Assembly: GCA_000169395.1 (NCBI GenBank)
Contig: AAXZ01000002.1
Span: forward strand, 124,001-188,000
Direction: 5' to 3'
Length of the DNA stretch: 64,000 nucleotides
Source of the DNA: Rhodobacteraceae bacterium HTCC2150
GTDB taxonomy: Bacteria; Pseudomonadota; Alphaproteobacteria; Rhodobacterales; Rhodobacteraceae
Positions 7,683 to 16,098 of this stretch are shown in pieces (positions within the stretch are counted from its first letter, which is position 1; every line of letters starts with the position of its first letter). The notes beneath the pieces were generated by a model, which was not told the origin of the DNA, did not search any database, and was given only the letters and a program-made list of their open reading frames with translations. The translations under genes were made by a program, and so were the position numbers.

Positions 7683-8885
7683 TTAGGAAACCGCGAATTT
7701 CAGCAGTTTGATCGCGGCAAAATCGCTAACATCACCACCGACACGTTTGGTTACATAAAACAACACATGCGGTTTCGCGCTAAACGGGTCACGCAGGATG
7801 CGCAGATCAGGACGCTCGGCGACCGTGTAACCCGCCTCAAAGTCACCAAAGGCAATCGCCGTTGCATCGGATGCAATGTCTGGCATGTCTTCAGCAATCA
7901 ACACAGGATAGCCCATCAAACGCGCAGGCTCACCTGCCGCCAAACCATCTGACCACAAGAAACGACCGTCTGCGTCTTTCATCTTGCGCACGGCACCAGC
8001 GGTCTTTGAATTCATCGCAAAGGTCGCATTGGCACGATATTGCGCACCTAATGAATAAACCAAATCTACGATAGCATCAGCCGCATCCACGGCCGCAAAT
8101 TCACCATCTGCACCCGATGGCACATACCCAAGTGAACCCCAGGCCCATGCCCCATTGGCAACAGATGGGTGTGTCAAGAAACCCTTTGGTTTATCAACAC
8201 CATCACCAGAAACAAATGCCGATGCTTCGGCGCGGGCAAATTTGTCAGCGATACGATTTGCCAACCACGCATCAATGTCAAAGGCGCTGTCATCCAACAA
8301 GCGTTGGCTGGCTTTTGGCAATGCGCTTAATTCATGTAACGCAATTGAGATGCGCTCAATCTGTGGCGTATCTGTTTCGCTCACGCTGCCTGTTTCTGAC
8401 GCCCAACCCGACCCAATGTCGGTGTGATCGACCAAAACATCATATGTGGTTGCCTCGACATTTACGACATTTGCCACCGCACGGATCGAAGCCGATGATT
8501 TCAAAACCGATTGGATCGTATCGGATGTTTGCGGATCAACAAGATAACCACCATCGCCCGCAACCGCCGTACTTAGGGCTTTGCCTTCCAGCGTAAGGGC
8601 GCGCAAACCATCGTCATCACCACAACGCAAATAATCTTCAAATGCTTTTTTGTGTGGTGTCGTTGTTTCGGCACCCGTTGATAATGCCGGGCGTTTATGG
8701 GTCATCATTTTGCGGTCAAGCATGTTCAGTCGCTCTTCTGTTTGTTGAAATTTGGTATCAATTCCGGCCCGAAAGCCGCTGAATTCATTTAAGAAACTGG
8801 CCATCGCGGTTTTTACTTCTGCGGCTGATCCTTGGGGCATAGACATAGCTTGCCCGCCCCCAGCCTTGGTTTCAGCTTTCGTCAT
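7683..8885 (-). CDS. GTA gene 5, HK97-family major capsid protein
   Basis: This 400-residue protein is the major capsid protein of the GTA head. It has an HK97-style organisation: an N-terminal helical delta domain (residues about 1-100, containing FRAGIDTKFQQTEERLNMLDRKM) cleaved by the gene 4 protease, followed by the mature shell domain from about LSTAVAGDGGYLVDPQ to the C-terminal DFAAIKLLKFAVS. Length is usual for the family. It is intact. It lies directly downstream of the prohead protease. Confidence 0.95.
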   Translation of the reverse strand: MTKAETKAGGGQAMSMPQGSAAEVKTAMASFLNEFSGFRAGIDTKFQQTEERLNMLDRKMMTHKRPALSTGAETTTPHKKAFEDYLRCGDDDGLRALTLEGKALSTAVAGDGGYLVDPQTSDTIQSVLKSSASIRAVANVVNVEATTYDVLVDHTDIGSGWASETGSVSETDTPQIERISIALHELSALPKASQRLLDDSAFDIDAWLANRIADKFARAEASAFVSGDGVDKPKGFLTHPSVANGAWAWGSLGYVPSGADGEFAAVDAADAIVDLVYSLGAQYRANATFAMNSKTAGAVRKMKDADGRFLWSDGLAAGEPARLMGYPVLIAEDMPDIASDATAIAFGDFEAGYTVAERPDLRILRDPFSAKPHVLFYVTKRVGGDVSDFAAIKLLKFAVS

Positions 8886-8915
8886 TCGTTCATCCTGACA
8901 TTTGAAAAATTGGGT

Positions 8916-9479
8916 TTATTCCCCAGCCAACTCGCGCGTCGCCCCCTCAAAGGTCGCCGCCAGTTCTTGCATTGTGGCCTCTAAAAGGTTTTCACCTTTG
9001 GATCCGATCCGTGCTGTAGGCAGCATCGGAAAGGTCACAAGTGAAACCTCCCACAATTCTAATTCCGCCAAAAGCCGCCGACCTTTGGTGTCTTTTGTGG
9101 CCTTTAGCGTGCGATAACCAATGGAAAGTCCGTCAATAGCGCCTGCACCAATCAATGCCGCCGCTTCGCGCCCTTTGTCCACATCCACAAGTAAGCGCCC
9201 TTTAACATAAAGGCCCTTGCTGTCCTCTCGCACCTCATCCCAAACACCGATGGGTTGTGCTGGATCGTGCTGCCACAGCATTTTCACCCGCCGCCCTGTC
9301 GCAATCAGCGATTTAAGCGATGCGGCATAGGCCCCTGCCTCGACCACATCGCCGCCTTGATCAGTGGCGCCAAACAGGCTGGCGTACCCTTCGATCAGCG
9401 TGCCGTCTTTCACGTCCAAGCCCTGCCCAAAGTGGGCGAACTTATGTTCCAGTTCTGGAATGTCCGATTTTTGCTTCAT
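8916..9479 (-). CDS. GTA gene 4, HK97-family prohead protease
   Basis: This 187-residue serine peptidase of the HK97 prohead family matures the GTA capsid. The family signatures are EGYASLFGATDQGGDVVEAGA near the N-terminus, MLWQHDPAQPIGVW (with the catalytic histidine) and IDGLSIGYRTLKA (with the catalytic serine). It lies immediately upstream of its substrate, gene 5. Frame and length are normal. Confidence 0.94.
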   Translation of the reverse strand: MKQKSDIPELEHKFAHFGQGLDVKDGTLIEGYASLFGATDQGGDVVEAGAYAASLKSLIATGRRVKMLWQHDPAQPIGVWDEVREDSKGLYVKGRLLVDVDKGREAAALIGAGAIDGLSIGYRTLKATKDTKGRRLLAELELWEVSLVTFPMLPTARIGSKGENLLEATMQELAATFEGATRELAGE

Positions 9480-9491
9480 CTCAAATTCCCT

Positions 9492-9737
9492 CTAAATTGA
9501 ATGAGACATGATGCCTTGAACAACTTCGCTCAAAACAACCGTCACAACCCCCAAAACCGCCAACCAAAGCCGGCGATCCAGCCGCTCTAAATTCGCATCG
9601 ATCAACCCCAAGCGATAATCCAATGCCGCCCATTTTTCCTCGGCGACACGTTCAACCATTTCCACGCGATGGGCATTTGAATTGGAAAACGGCTCATATA
9701 GAAACCGTGATCCGCCTTTGCTACTTGGCCCGCTCAT
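9492..9737 (-). CDS. GTA gene 3.5, head-formation membrane-helix protein
   Basis: This 81-residue protein corresponds to the small conserved gene between portal and protease in RcGTA clusters. It has a hydrophilic N-terminal half with HRVEMVERVAEEKWAALDYRLG, an amphipathic helix with regular arginines (DANLERLDRRLW), and one hydrophobic C-terminal segment (residues about 58-76). It overlaps the end of the portal gene by four bases. The family is annotated as a GTA head formation protein; its exact role is not known to me. Confidence 0.85.
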   Translation of the reverse strand: MSGPSSKGGSRFLYEPFSNSNAHRVEMVERVAEEKWAALDYRLGLIDANLERLDRRLWLAVLGVVTVVLSEVVQGIMSHSI

Positions 9738-10903
9738 TCATCGTCAGCCGACTTGGGCAGACCCAAAAGACTGCGCTTTTCGGCGACACTTAGGAAATCA
9801 GAACCAGCAACGCGTCGCCAATGTTGATCGCGTTCAACGGCCAAGGCAGGAATTTGATCCAAATCCGCGCCCATTCGCACCGCGTCACCGCTATAGCCTT
9901 CTAGCCACCCGCTCATTGCGGCCATTACTTTGCTGGCTAACGGCAATACAGTCAGGCGGTAAAAGGCACGGTTTGCTTCTTGATAATTTGCATAAGTTGC
10001 ATCACCCGGAATGCCCAACAACATCGGCGGCACCCCAAAGGCCACGGAAATTTCTCGCGCGGCCGCCTCTTTGGTTTTTTGAAATTCCATATCAGAGGGT
10101 GAAAATCCCATGGGTTTCCAATCCAGACCACCTTCCAGCAACATCGGTCGCCCCGCGTTGCGCGCCCCTTGGTGGTTGGCCTCCATTTCGCCAATCAAAC
10201 GGTCATATTGATCGTTACTCATCCCGCCAGCACCCTCGCCACCGTGATACACAAAGGCACCAGAGGGGCGCGCGGCATTGTCCAACAACGCTTTTGACCA
10301 TCGCGAGGCGGCATTATGAACATCAATCTCTACCGCCGCCGCCTGTAAAGGGCTAAGACCATAATGGTCATCTTGCGGATGGAAACTTTTGATATGACAG
10401 ATAGGCGATTGATCACCACGTGCATCAAACCTGTGTTTGCGCGATCCAACCGCATATTCATAGGCAGCGGGCCACCCATCATCACCCGGTATCAGGTTCA
10501 ATCGATCTGACCGCAAAACATGCAACTCTATTGGCAAATTTCCATCACCGACGGCCTCGATGTACCCGTTTCCAGACAACAAAATTTGACCAAACAACGC
10601 CTCAAAGAATTCGGCCCGCCCTTGTCCTGCATTTGGTCGCGCCATAAGCGACACCAATGGGTGTTCATCATATCGACGTTCCTGATCTTGGAAAATCAAT
10701 GGCAAGGCCGCGGCGGCCTCTGCGATCAGTTTAACCGCCCGAAACCCAACAGGATTTGATGAAAATCCAGCCCGCGTAAGGGAAACCGTGTCTCGTGGTG
10801 ACCACGCCACACGCCCAGCCCCATGCAAGGCCATTAACGGACCAGTGGCCGACGCTTTTTGCTCCGGCTGGGCCTCTGCCCGCCGAAATAATTGAAAAAC
10901 CAT
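9734..10903 (-). CDS. GTA gene 3, portal protein
   Basis: This 389-residue HK97-type portal protein forms the ring through which DNA is packaged into the GTA head. It includes FSSNPVGFRAVKLIAEAAA near the N-terminus, the conserved GNGYIEAVGDGN and HIKSFHPQDDHYGLSPLQAA segments, and the LLGIPGDATYANYQEANRAFY motif typical of the family. The C-terminus includes EKRSLLGLPK. It sits 24 bases downstream of the large terminase. Intact and of normal length. Confidence 0.95.
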   Translation of the reverse strand: MVFQLFRRAEAQPEQKASATGPLMALHGAGRVAWSPRDTVSLTRAGFSSNPVGFRAVKLIAEAAAALPLIFQDQERRYDEHPLVSLMARPNAGQGRAEFFEALFGQILLSGNGYIEAVGDGNLPIELHVLRSDRLNLIPGDDGWPAAYEYAVGSRKHRFDARGDQSPICHIKSFHPQDDHYGLSPLQAAAVEIDVHNAASRWSKALLDNAARPSGAFVYHGGEGAGGMSNDQYDRLIGEMEANHQGARNAGRPMLLEGGLDWKPMGFSPSDMEFQKTKEAAAREISVAFGVPPMLLGIPGDATYANYQEANRAFYRLTVLPLASKVMAAMSGWLEGYSGDAVRMGADLDQIPALAVERDQHWRRVAGSDFLSVAEKRSLLGLPKSADDE

Positions 10904-10927
10904 GTCTTTCTGCTCCTAAATTTTGGG

Positions 10928-12340
10928 TTACAGCACGCGTACGCGGGGTGCTATCCATTGCATTGCGGGATCAATCATCAGGTCAGTTAATGCCCAAACC
11001 AGCGCATCCACGCGATCAGGACTACCTTTGCCAATAAATCCGCGCGTCGTCATTTGGCACATTTGATCCTCAAGCGGCCCAAGATCACGGCCATGATGCA
11101 CGCGCCCTTGTTCATAAAGTGCCGCCACAGGTTCGGCGCGGCTGGATTTTGACCGACTGGCCCGAACCGCACGATACGGTACAAGCACCGCCTTTTGTCT
11201 CAGCAATGTTTCAATCAAATCACCGCCTTGATTTACCTCAGCCACGATCCGGTCTGCGTTATGCCGTTGCCATGCCTCAATCACGGCATCCGCCCATTTG
11301 TTTGGGGTGCCTTTGATGCTGCAATCCTCAATTACATAAGCCTGCCAGCTTTGGGGCGGCCCCTGAAGACACGCCCCAACAACGACAATGCCGCATAAAT
11401 CTGAATTGCTTGTGGCTGTTACAGGGGGATCAACCGCCACCACAATGCGATCAAATTCCGGAAATTCGTCAATGCGACCTGCCTCTAACATGCTGCTGGT
11501 CCACATCGCGCCTTCTGCATCTTCGACCAGCTCACCTTCAAGTTCCTGTCGGCCCAACCGGGTGCCCGCAAATTTTCGATGAATGTCTTCAAGGAAACTT
11601 GCCGCCAGATAGGCACGATTGGCCTTGGTCGGGGCCGATGTCACCACCGTTGTTTCTTGTTTCATCAAATCCTTAAGAACGGCTACATTGCGCGGGGTCG
11701 TGGTGACGATTTGCCGAGGGGCATCCCTAAGCCTAAGCCCAAATTGCAACTGATCCCACGCTTCTTCGGCGCGTTTCCATTTTGCCAACTCATCCACCCA
11801 AGCCGCGTCAAACTGTGGCCCTCTTAGGCTTTCTGGATCATGTGCCGAGAATATCTGCGCGGTTGCCCCATTAGGCCAAACCAGTCGTTTACGCCCTGCT
11901 TGCCATTCAGGGCGACGATCAGGGGGACAACAGGCTAAAATACCGCTTTCCCCGAAAACCATCACTTCGCGTGCTTGATCAATCGTTTCGCCCACCAAAG
12001 CCACCCGTTTGGACCGCCCTTCACAGGTTGCAGTTGCCCCTTCAACCTCGGATCGGACCCATTCCGCCCCTGCGCGGGTCTTGCCTGCACCACGCCCACC
12101 AAGACAGACCCAAGTTCGCCAATCCTCGCCCAAAGGGGCAACTTGGTGCGGCAACGCCCAAAACTCAAACAACCAAGGTAAGGCCAGCAAGCTTGGCTCG
12201 CTTAACCCATCAAAGAACGCTTGGGTTTGTGCGCGCGTCGCGCAAGCAAGCCAATCTGCGCCCGATTTCAGATCTGGCTTCTTCCAGATCAAGGGCGATG
12301 TCACTTGCGCGTCCTGATTTACGCTTTGCAATTCTGTCAA
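10928..12340 (-). CDS. GTA gene 2, large terminase (TerL)
   Basis: This 470-residue packaging motor has an N-terminal ATPase and a C-terminal nuclease. Walker A is GGRGAGKT (residues 81-88), Walker B is FDAAWVDELAKW with Asp183/Glu184, and a nuclease aspartate lies in VAVDPP (Asp304), with DALVWAL near the end. GTA terminases package random host DNA by headful. The first ATG overlaps gene 1 by 131 bases; a GTG at 12304 is another start, but family similarity (FDGLSEPSLLALPWLFEF) extends into the overlap, so a real overlap is likely. Confidence 0.95.
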   Translation of the reverse strand: MTELQSVNQDAQVTSPLIWKKPDLKSGADWLACATRAQTQAFFDGLSEPSLLALPWLFEFWALPHQVAPLGEDWRTWVCLGGRGAGKTRAGAEWVRSEVEGATATCEGRSKRVALVGETIDQAREVMVFGESGILACCPPDRRPEWQAGRKRLVWPNGATAQIFSAHDPESLRGPQFDAAWVDELAKWKRAEEAWDQLQFGLRLRDAPRQIVTTTPRNVAVLKDLMKQETTVVTSAPTKANRAYLAASFLEDIHRKFAGTRLGRQELEGELVEDAEGAMWTSSMLEAGRIDEFPEFDRIVVAVDPPVTATSNSDLCGIVVVGACLQGPPQSWQAYVIEDCSIKGTPNKWADAVIEAWQRHNADRIVAEVNQGGDLIETLLRQKAVLVPYRAVRASRSKSSRAEPVAALYEQGRVHHGRDLGPLEDQMCQMTTRGFIGKGSPDRVDALVWALTDLMIDPAMQWIAPRVRVL

Positions 12341-12545
12341 GTTCGGCCCCGCCTTCTTCTACTTTGTCACTAAATTTCGCTAGTTGCTCAATACTTAAGT
12401 TCAAATCCTTCAATCCGGACTTGTCCCCCACTGCGATCAAATCGATGCGTTGCTCCAGCGCATCCTGCAATTGGGAAAGACGGCGTTTAGACTTTGCTAA
12501 ACTCCGGTAAATGGCCACTTGGCCATCAGTTGTATTTGTTGTCAT
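12210..12545 (-). CDS. GTA gene 1, small terminase subunit
   Basis: This 111-residue, highly charged helical protein is the first gene of the GTA cluster. Its size, position directly before TerL and predicted coiled-coil character (SKRRLSQLQDALEQRIDL; LSIEQLAKFSDKVEEG) match RcGTA gene 1, which has been assigned as a diverged small terminase lacking specific pac-site recognition. Its 3' end overlaps TerL by up to 131 bases. The 191-base region before it should hold the GTA promoter. Confidence 0.8.
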   Translation of the reverse strand: MTTNTTDGQVAIYRSLAKSKRRLSQLQDALEQRIDLIAVGDKSGLKDLNLSIEQLAKFSDKVEEGGAELDRIAKRKSGRASDIALDLEEARSEIGRRLACLRDARTNPSVL

Positions 12546-12588
12546 AAATCGGCCTACCTCTCATGCCCTCCGCACGAGACAAAAGAAG

Positions 12589-12614
12589 AGCGGCCCCAGG
12601 TTACCCCGGCCGCT
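12589..12614. promoter_or_regulatory. Perfect 7-bp inverted repeat upstream of GTA gene 1
   Basis: AGCGGCC and GGCCGCT flank a 12-base spacer that itself contains the palindrome GGTTACC/GGTAACC. It lies 44 bases before the gene 1 ATG, between mltG and the GTA cluster. It could be the mltG terminator (no T-run follows on the minus strand) or a binding site controlling the GTA promoter. The function is inferred from position only. Confidence 0.35.
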
Positions 12615-12736
12615 TACCCACTTCTTCCAGCTTGAAATATGTATACGATAGACCGTTCGCAAAGTCAAGCGAAATCGCGGCCCTCGCGAAAAGAACCGAA
12701 CGCTAACCTATTGTTAATAAACAGGTTAACAGAGAG

Positions 12737-13882
12737 TTACTGATCAGCCTCAATTGCCCGCCATTTGCGCACATTGGCGTTATGCTCGCCCAAAGTTCGT
12801 GCAAATGCGTGACCACCAGTGCCATCTGCCACAAAGAAGATAAACTCGCTCTGGCCCGGCTGCAGTGCCGCTTTGATGGCTGCATAACCTGGATTCGCAA
12901 TCGGTGTGGGTGGCAAAGCAGGAATGCGATAGGTGTTATAAGGTGTTTCGCGACGCAGCTCACTTTGGCGCAATCCACGGCCCAAACCACCTTGGCCGTT
13001 GGTGATCCCGTAAATAACCGTCGGATCCGTTTGCAGCTTCATGCCGCGTTGCAAGCGGTTCACAAACACTGATGCCACCAATTCGCGCTCTGATGAAACG
13101 CCAGTCTCTTTTTCAATGATCGATGCCAAAACCAACGCTTCTTGCGGGGTCGATAATGGCAAATCACCATCGCGCAATTCCCACAACTCAGCCAATATAG
13201 TTTCTTGTGCCAATGTCATGCGCTCAATCATCCGTGCAATGGATGACCCCCGTGACACTTCATAGCTGTCTGGCGCAAGGCTGCCCTCGGCAGGCACGTC
13301 GCCTGCTGCACCCTCAAGGAAATCGGCGTTCTTCAATCCCTCAAGAACCTGCCAACTGGTCAGTCCTTCAGCAATGGTCACGCGATACGCCATGGGCGTT
13401 TTATCGGCCACCAATTGCGCATAAATCGGCGTGGCCTCATCGCCGCCTTTAAACTTTTCAACGATGCTTGAACCACCGTTGCCCGCATTCTTTTCGCTTA
13501 GACGCAATTCACCACCATTATTCCCGATGACAAAATTAACGGCATATTTAAACGAGCTTTGACCGCCCTCGGTCAGTATCTGCAAAACCTGATCCATGGA
13601 AGCATGCGCAGGGATTTCGTAATTCCCATACTTCAACTTATCAGCGCGCTCAGTATAATCCGCGCCCATGCGGAACAAAGCTGGGAATTCCACAATGCCC
13701 TGCTCTGCCAGATTATTTGAAACCGTGCGTAAACTTGCACCACGCTGCACTTCAAAGAATTGTGCGGCCTCCATAGGGCCATCGGCATTAAACTTATTGC
13801 CAGCCCAAGAAATCAAGCCGCCCAATACAACCAACACCACAATCATCAACGTCATGGCGTTGGATGCAACGTGCTTCCACAT
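12737..13882 (-). CDS. mltG: Endolytic murein transglycosylase MltG
   Basis: This 381-residue YceG-family protein cleaves nascent glycan strands and so limits their length. It has one N-terminal membrane helix (residues about 10-30), a LysM-like section, and the catalytic domain with the active-site glutamate in ASIIEKETG. The conserved RGMKLQTDPTVIYG and TPYNTYRIPALPPTPIANPG motifs follow. It starts 6 bases after fabF, the usual fabF-mltG pairing in Rhodobacterales, and is the last gene before the GTA cluster. Confidence 0.95.
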   Translation of the reverse strand: MWKHVASNAMTLMIVVLVVLGGLISWAGNKFNADGPMEAAQFFEVQRGASLRTVSNNLAEQGIVEFPALFRMGADYTERADKLKYGNYEIPAHASMDQVLQILTEGGQSSFKYAVNFVIGNNGGELRLSEKNAGNGGSSIVEKFKGGDEATPIYAQLVADKTPMAYRVTIAEGLTSWQVLEGLKNADFLEGAAGDVPAEGSLAPDSYEVSRGSSIARMIERMTLAQETILAELWELRDGDLPLSTPQEALVLASIIEKETGVSSERELVASVFVNRLQRGMKLQTDPTVIYGITNGQGGLGRGLRQSELRRETPYNTYRIPALPPTPIANPGYAAIKAALQPGQSEFIFFVADGTGGHAFARTLGEHNANVRKWRAIEADQ

Positions 13883-13888
13883 GTTAAA

Positions 13889-15151
13889 CTATACCTTACC
13901 GATTACGAGCGAGGCATTGGTGCCACCAAAGCCAAAGGAATTGGACAATGCCACGTCAATCTTACGTTCTTGTTTCTTGTTTGGCGCAAGGTTCAATTTG
14001 GTTTCAACAGCAGGGTTATCCAAATTGATCGTCGGCGGTGCCACCTGATCGCGAATTGCCAGAACTGAAAAGATCGCTTCAATCGCACCAGCAGCACCCA
14101 ACAAATGGCCCGTGGCTGATTTTGTCGATGACATGGTCGCATCAGACGCGCTGTCGCCCAGCATACGTTCAACCGCGCCCAACTCGATGGTGTCGGCCAT
14201 TGTCGATGTACCGTGCGCGTTGATGTAATCAACGTCAGCTGGCACTTTGCCCGCGCGTTCCAGCGCCATGCGCATAGACCGTTCCGCACCATCACCGCTC
14301 TCGGAGGGGGCTGTGATGTGATAGGCATCACCTGACAGGCCATAACCCAGAACCTCGGCATAAATTTTGGCGCCACGTGCAACTGCGTGCTCATATTCTT
14401 CCAAAACAACAACGCCGGCACCCTCGCCCATGACAAAACCATCACGATCAGCATCATATGGTCGGCTTGCAGCCTTTGGATCATCCGCACGTTTTGTAGA
14501 CAACGCTTTACAAGCGTTAAATCCAGCGATCCCAATTTCTGAAATCGGGCTTTCAGCGCCGCCTGCGATCATCACATCCGCATCGCCCCATTGGATCAAA
14601 CGCGCGGCATCACCGATGGCGTGCGCACCCGTTGAACAAGCCGTCACAACTGCATGGTTCGGGCCCTTAAAGCCATATTGGATCGAAACCTGCCCAGAAA
14701 TAAGGTTGATCAACGCACCTGGGATAAAGAACGGTGAAACCCTGCGTGGGCCACGCTCTTTTAGCAAAACAGCCGTTTCAGCGATAGATGACAAACCACC
14801 AATACCAGAACCGATCATAACACCTGTGCGAATCTTATCGTTTTCATCCTCTGGCATCCAATCAGCATCGCGTACCGCTTGTTCAGCGGCAGCAATGCCA
14901 TAAAGAATGAAATCATCCACTTTACGGCGATCTTTGGCAGGCATCCAGTCATCAGCATTGAACGTACCATCGGTGCCGTCACCTAAAGGAATTTCACAAG
15001 CATAGTTTGTACCCAAATGGTTGGCATCAAACTTTTGAATGGGGCCAGCACCGGATTCGCCCGCCAAAAGACGGCTCCAAGTTTCCTCAACACCACATGC
15101 AAGTGGTGTCACCATTCCAAGACCTGTAATTACAACTCGACGCATGCTCAT
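13889..15151 (-). CDS. fabF: 3-oxoacyl-ACP synthase II (FabF)
   Basis: This 420-residue beta-ketoacyl-ACP synthase II elongates acyl-ACP with malonyl-ACP in type II fatty-acid synthesis. The catalytic Cys-His-His triad is visible: Cys172 in ACSTGAHA, His313 in NAHGTSTMAD and His349 in SATGHLLGAAG. Start at MSMRRVVITGLGMVTP is typical. It lies in the fabD-fabG-acpP-fabF cluster, 58 bases after a small membrane-protein gene. Confidence 0.97.
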   Translation of the reverse strand: MSMRRVVITGLGMVTPLACGVEETWSRLLAGESGAGPIQKFDANHLGTNYACEIPLGDGTDGTFNADDWMPAKDRRKVDDFILYGIAAAEQAVRDADWMPEDENDKIRTGVMIGSGIGGLSSIAETAVLLKERGPRRVSPFFIPGALINLISGQVSIQYGFKGPNHAVVTACSTGAHAIGDAARLIQWGDADVMIAGGAESPISEIGIAGFNACKALSTKRADDPKAASRPYDADRDGFVMGEGAGVVVLEEYEHAVARGAKIYAEVLGYGLSGDAYHITAPSESGDGAERSMRMALERAGKVPADVDYINAHGTSTMADTIELGAVERMLGDSASDATMSSTKSATGHLLGAAGAIEAIFSVLAIRDQVAPPTINLDNPAVETKLNLAPNKKQERKIDVALSNSFGFGGTNASLVIGKV

Positions 15152-15209
15152 GCCCCCATAGGTATTAATTTTGCTGTTTATAACTTGCTCTGCCCCATTG
15201 GGGCAAGCC

Positions 15210-15593
15210 TTAGCGGCGGGTCAGCCCTAAGACTTTGCCAAAAATCACCCCGCAAAAGACGAAGAAACTTATCATTGTGGCATGCCATCCAAAAAACCAC
15301 AGTTTTCCGGCAAACTGATCCTCGGCATATGAAATCGCGAAACCATGGGCCCCGTATCGCGCAACGGCAAAAGATATCACCAAAGCAACCAAACCCAGCC
15401 CTAAACGCTTTGACATGCTCAATTTTGAAAACGCCAAAAGCAACCAAACCATGATCCCGCCAATAATGCCGCTGATAACCACTTTATCCGCCCAAAATGG
15501 ATGCGCACCCAGTTCTTTGGTCAAGCCTAGTTTGCCAGAAACTATCAAAACAGCAGTTGCCGATAAAATGGTCAGAATCAAACGCCAAATCAT
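15210..15593 (-). CDS. Small integral membrane protein of unknown function
   Basis: This 127-residue protein has four likely membrane segments (residues about 5-22, 37-58, 66-85 and 96-120) and short charged loops. I do not recognise the family. It lies between acpP and fabF on the same strand, behind a terminator hairpin that follows acpP, so it may be transcribed with fabF. The gene is not part of the standard fab cluster of other bacteria; a local role in the membrane is all that can be inferred. Confidence 0.75.
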   Translation of the reverse strand: MIWRLILTILSATAVLIVSGKLGLTKELGAHPFWADKVVISGIIGGIMVWLLLAFSKLSMSKRLGLGLVALVISFAVARYGAHGFAISYAEDQFAGKLWFFGWHATMISFFVFCGVIFGKVLGLTRR

Positions 15594-15620
15594 GTGATGC
15601 CTTACTTTGCCTTCTTAAAA

Positions 15621-15653
15621 TGAAAACGGCGCGTATCCGTTAGGAACGCGCCG
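15621..15653 (-). terminator. Rho-independent terminator after acpP
   Basis: An 8-bp GC stem (CGGCGCGT with ACGCGCCG, 11-base loop) is followed on the minus strand by GTTTTCATTTT. It lies 30 bases behind the acpP stop and separates acpP from the downstream membrane-protein/fabF genes. Confidence 0.8.
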
Positions 15654-15682
15654 CCTCATAAATCTTTTAGCTATCGCTGCTA

Positions 15683-15919
15683 TTAAGCAGTAGCTTTTGT
15701 GATGAAGCCAACCGCATCGCCAAATGTTTGGATTGTTTCAGCTGCATCATCAGGAATTTCGATAGAAAACTCTTCTTCGAATGCCATGACCAGTTCAACT
15801 GTGTCCAAGCTGTCTGCACCTAGGTCGTCAATAAAAGACGCCGCTGGAACAACTTTTTCTTCGTCCGCACCAAGATGCTCTACAACGATTTTCTTTACAC
15901 GATCTGCAACGTCGCTCAT
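15683..15919 (-). CDS. acpP: Acyl carrier protein
   Basis: This 78-residue acidic four-helix protein carries the growing fatty acid on a 4'-phosphopantetheine arm. The attachment serine is Ser37 in [12 protein letters not shown]. Length and sequence are standard. It lies downstream of fabG (179-base gap, probably its own strong promoter) and ends in a clear terminator, which suits the high expression of ACP relative to the enzymes. Confidence 0.98.
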   Translation of the reverse strand: MSDVADRVKKIVVEHLGADEEKVVPAASFIDDLGADSLDTVELVMAFEEEFSIEIPDDAAETIQTFGDAVGFITKATA

Positions 15920-16098
15920 GTTAATTCCTCATTCTCTTTTTAGGGCCTCGCCCTATCGTTTTGTTCCCGGGATAGTCCGACAACCTTTTGCCACTCACGC
16001 AGCATTTTACTTTAGTCAGACTAAACGCCCCAGCTAAATCTGCTCGGCCTATAGCACATCATTTAGGTTTCGCAAATGTTTTCGCAACCCCAAATGCC

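Noticed and set aside
1-12545. Region as an ordinary prophage
   Set aside because: There is no integrase, repressor, replication, lysis cassette or attachment site, and the order terminase-portal-protease-capsid-tail with short tape measure and NlpC/P60 protein is that of a gene transfer agent.
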